Shown here: positions 15,182 to 17,085 of the stretch, in pieces
How the letters are laid out: each line of letters opens with the position of its first letter
How positions within the stretch are numbered: position 1 is the stretch's first letter
Source: SZUA-442 sp035461905
GTDB taxonomy: Bacteria; Actinomycetota; Acidimicrobiia; Spongiisociales; UBA5794
DNA length: 17,085 nucleotides
Assembly: GCA_035461905.1 (NCBI GenBank)
Contig: DATHUV010000064.1
Span: 1-17,085, forward strand
Direction of reading: 5' to 3'
Notes under the pieces: generated by a model
Told to the model about the DNA's origin: nothing
Database searches by the model: none
What the model saw: only the letters and a program-made list of their open reading frames with translations
Position numbers and translations under genes: made by a program

Positions 15182-15760
15182 TCACTCCAGCCACTTCAGG
15201 GCGAGCTGCGTCGCCACCTCGACGGCGCGCTCGGAATCGAAGCCTGACATGATCAAGGTCCCCCTGAATCCAGGGTTGATCATGACTGAGACCAGCTGAA
15301 GGTCCTCCCGATCGGCTGCCTTCTCGCCGAGGGCACGAAGCAGCATCTCGCCCACGACCCGCTCCCACTCGGCATTTGCCCTCTTCATGGCTGGATGATC
15401 GGCGCTCTTCTGGTAGATGCGGTATGCGACCGAGGTTCGCTCGTAGACCCCGTACAACTCCCTCACCAGCGCGGCGATGCGCACTGAAAGGGGTTCGTCA
15501 CCGGGAATCGACTCCACCGATGGCGCCGCGTACCGTTCGTAGAGACCTGCAATTACGACGTCGGCAAGCGAGTCGGGATCGGGGAAGTGGTACAGGACGG
15601 TGCCCGGAGCGACATCGGCTCGCCGGGCGACTGCCAGCATCGATGTGCCATCGATCCCATGGTCGGCGTACTCGGTGATCGCCGCATCGATGATCCGGCG
15701 CTTGGTCTCGTCGACCGTGGCCTGCCGCTTTCCCAATTGATAGGGGCGTCTTCCTCCCAT
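15182..15760 (-). CDS. TetR-family transcriptional regulator
   Basis: A 192-residue repressor-type regulator. Residues about 16-62 form the TetR DNA-binding domain: DETKRRIIDAAITEYADHG (helix 1), then the helix-turn-helix SMLAVARRADVAPGTVLYHFPDPDSL. The C-terminal two thirds are helical and divergent, as expected for ligand binding and dimerisation; the ligand is unknown. The ATG at 15760 has no good ribosome binding site, but TAAACT lies six bases upstream on the minus strand, which would suit a leaderless transcript. The gene is divergent from the cupredoxin membrane pair, and the 77-bp gap contains an inverted repeat over the promoter. It probably represses that pair and itself. This is inference from layout. 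Confidence 0.92.
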   Translation of the reverse strand: MGGRRPYQLGKRQATVDETKRRIIDAAITEYADHGIDGTSMLAVARRADVAPGTVLYHFPDPDSLADVVIAGLYERYAAPSVESIPGDEPLSVRIAALVRELYGVYERTSVAYRIYQKSADHPAMKRANAEWERVVGEMLLRALGEKAADREDLQLVSVMINPGFRGTLIMSGFDSERAVEVATQLALKWLE

Positions 15761-15768
15761 CTCGTCAG

Positions 15769-15795
15769 TTTAGTTGACACCTCTAAGCAATTAAA
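15769..15795. promoter_or_regulatory. Candidate TetR operator
   Basis: The imperfect inverted repeat TTTAGTTG (15769-15776) / CAATTAAA (15788-15795) pairs at 7 of 8 positions around an 11-base spacer. Its size suits a TetR dimer. It covers the -35 element and spacer of the rightward promoter and the region just upstream of tetR. The AT-rich half-sites stand out in GC-rich surroundings. Confidence 0.55.
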
Positions 15796-15802
15796 GTACG
15801 TT
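15774..15802 (+). promoter_or_regulatory. Promoter of cupredoxin membrane operon
   Basis: A consensus -35 TTGACA (15774-15779), a 17-base spacer and TACGTT (15797-15802), matching the actinobacterial TAnnnT -10 pattern. Predicted transcription starts near 15809, giving a leader of about 29 bases. The GGGAGGA ribosome binding site (15828-15834) stands four bases before the GTG start. Confidence 0.65.
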
Positions 15803-15837
15803 CGCTCCCGACGCAGTGGCTACCAGCGGGAGGAACC

Positions 15838-16587
15838 GTGACCGAGACCGAGCACCAGATACCAGAAGCAGCGGCTCGACCAGCCTCCTCTCGGTGGATC
15901 CGGCTGTCCAGGGTCGCGGCCTTCACGGTCGTCGCCTGGTCGGTGACCCTCCAGGCTTTCGAAGGCGCATTCATCCCGCCGGTGGCAGTGATCGGCGTGG
16001 TGTTCCTCGGCCTCGCGCTGGCGCTTCGCGCTGATCGAAGGCGGCTGGCGATGGTCGCCGGGGCACTCGCGGTACTGGCCGTGGTCGGCAACCTCCCGAT
16101 CATCATCGATCAGTTCAGCCACCCCTCGTCGATGCCGTCGTTCGTCCTCAACCTCGTTGTCAACTCGGCCATGGCTGTGATCCTGGTCTCAGGGTTGGCG
16201 GTCTGGCGCGGCTGGTCGGCCCAGGGAATCCGGCCGACATCGTTTGCCTGGGTCGGTGTGATCGTGGTCGGTGTCTCGGTCTCGCTGGCAGCTTCCGCGT
16301 CAGTGGAGAGCGCCGAAGCGCTGTCCAGCGACATCCAGGTGGTGGCGCAATCCATACGCTTCGAGCCCGAGGCCATCTCGGTTGAGGCGGGGTCGGTCGG
16401 GATCTGGGTGGACAATCGCGACGGAGCACGGCACACATTCACCATTCGCGACACCGACCACGAGATCGACCTGCCCGCCTTCAGCTCACAGCGCGCGGAC
16501 TTCGACCTCACCCCGGGTACCTATGAGGTCATCTGCGCCGTTCCCGGTCACGAGTCGATGTCGGTGGACCTGACCGTCAACGGATAG
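15838..16587 (+). CDS. Membrane protein fused to a type-1 copper cupredoxin domain
   Basis: A 249-residue protein. A polar N-terminus precedes about five membrane helices (roughly 25-45, 47-65, 70-90, 101-122, 135-155), which place the C-terminus outside. Residues about 163-249 form a small cupredoxin domain. Its type-1 copper ligands are all present: His199 (ARHTF), Cys233, His238 (CAVPGH) and Met241. Cupredoxins carry single electrons between redox proteins or bind copper at the membrane surface; the partner here is not known. The GTG start at 15838 is supported by GGGAGGA just upstream and by the promoter before it. It is divergent from the TetR gene and separated by eight bases from the next membrane protein gene, so the two are very likely an operon under TetR control. 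Confidence 0.88.
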   Translation: MTETEHQIPEAAARPASSRWIRLSRVAAFTVVAWSVTLQAFEGAFIPPVAVIGVVFLGLALALRADRRRLAMVAGALAVLAVVGNLPIIIDQFSHPSSMPSFVLNLVVNSAMAVILVSGLAVWRGWSAQGIRPTSFAWVGVIVVGVSVSLAASASVESAEALSSDIQVVAQSIRFEPEAISVEAGSVGIWVDNRDGARHTFTIRDTDHEIDLPAFSSQRADFDLTPGTYEVICAVPGHESMSVDLTVNG

Positions 16588-16595
16588 GGGAATCC

Positions 16596-17085
16596 ATGAC
16601 CACAACAGACAGCGCCATTGCCCGCATCAAACCCGACCACGAGGCGCGGGAAACCGTCCGGTCATGGTCGATGGTCGCCCTTGCGCTCTTCATCCTCAAC
16701 CTTGTCGCGTACGTCGGTTTCAGTGTCGCAGGAGGCATCTTCTTCGCGATCAGCGATGCCCTGGCACTGCTCCTCGCCGCGGCGATGGTGCCGGTCATCA
16801 CCGGCATGGCCGGCGTGCTCGAGTCCGAGCGGCTCTCGCCGTGGGTGACACGGACCGGGCTGGCAGGGGCCGGCATCATCGGCGTGGGAGCCCTTGTCCT
16901 GCTCACCTCGGAAGCGGGACACGAGTTCGTCCCTGCCAGCGGCGGCCTCGGACTTCAGTTCGTCGGATTCGCGTTGATCGGCGTGTGGCTTGTCGGATCG
17001 GCACGTTCCGCTGCGCCCACGTCGAGGTTCAGCCGGCGTACCGTATGGTCGGCTCATGTCGCCGGAGTCGGATTTGCTGTGGGTG
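16596..17085 (+). CDS. Multi-pass membrane protein, unknown function (cut by window end)
   Basis: The frame runs open from ATG 16596 to the end of the window, giving 163 residues with no stop. A polar 24-residue N-terminus is followed by hydrophobic segments at about 25-44, 48-75, 86-105 and 117-136, with the start of another near 150. Third codon positions are strongly GC-rich, as in real genes of this window. AGGGGAA stands a few bases before the ATG. Only eight bases separate it from the cupredoxin gene, so the two are probably cotranscribed. No family was recognised. It contains one His-Glu pair in a loop (GHE near 108-110) but no clear metal-binding motif. Confidence 0.8.
   Translation, partial: MTTTDSAIARIKPDHEARETVRSWSMVALALFILNLVAYVGFSVAGGIFFAISDALALLLAAAMVPVITGMAGVLESERLSPWVTRTGLAGAGIIGVGALVLLTSEAGHEFVPASGGLGLQFVGFALIGVWLVGSARSAAPTSRFSRRTVWSAHVAGVGFAVG

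Overview
The window looks like chromosomal DNA of a high-GC actinobacterium, most likely an Acidimicrobiia-type lineage. This is inferred from the GC-rich third codon positions, several GTG starts with strong GGAGG-type ribosome binding sites, lipoproteins whose lipidated cysteine is followed by Thr/Ser-rich linkers, and secreted proteins carrying 'GDxNGDGxDTxGxYRPS' repeats. No rRNA, tRNA, insertion sequence or CRISPR array was seen.

Positions 1-12511 form a minus-strand block devoted to the cell surface. In transcription order it holds a large secreted subtilisin-like protease (8456-12511), a secreted right-handed beta-helix protein with an N-terminal FG-GAP-like repeat block (5840-7813), a lipoprotein paralogue of that helix (4260-5786), a GT4 glycosyltransferase (2866-4092), a polysaccharide flippase-like membrane protein (1446-2789), a GT2 glycosyltransferase (402-1376) and the start of a GDP-L-fucose synthase gene (1-254). 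The genes are separated by 45-170 bp, except for about 630 bp between the protease and the first helix gene. The likely theme is synthesis and export of a fucose-containing surface or secreted glycan, plus secreted proteins that may modify, bind or process surface material.

Positions 12838-15029 hold three minus-strand genes of less obvious connection: a small lipoprotein, a PhzF-family isomerase-like enzyme, and a four-helix membrane protein with a large extracytoplasmic loop.

Positions 15182-17085 hold a divergent regulatory module. A TetR-family repressor on the minus strand faces a plus-strand pair: a five-helix membrane protein fused to a type-1 copper cupredoxin domain, and a second multi-pass membrane protein cut by the window end. 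The 77-bp gap contains a TTGACA-N17-TACGTT promoter overlapped by an imperfect inverted repeat, a good candidate TetR operator.

The most notable observation is that the same four-repeat block, with repeat-specific sequence conserved position by position and a conserved cysteine pair, sits at the C-terminus of the protease and at the N-terminus of the neighbouring helix protein. This suggests one mobile, possibly calcium-binding surface module shared by functionally different exoproteins. No function for this module can be proved from sequence alone.
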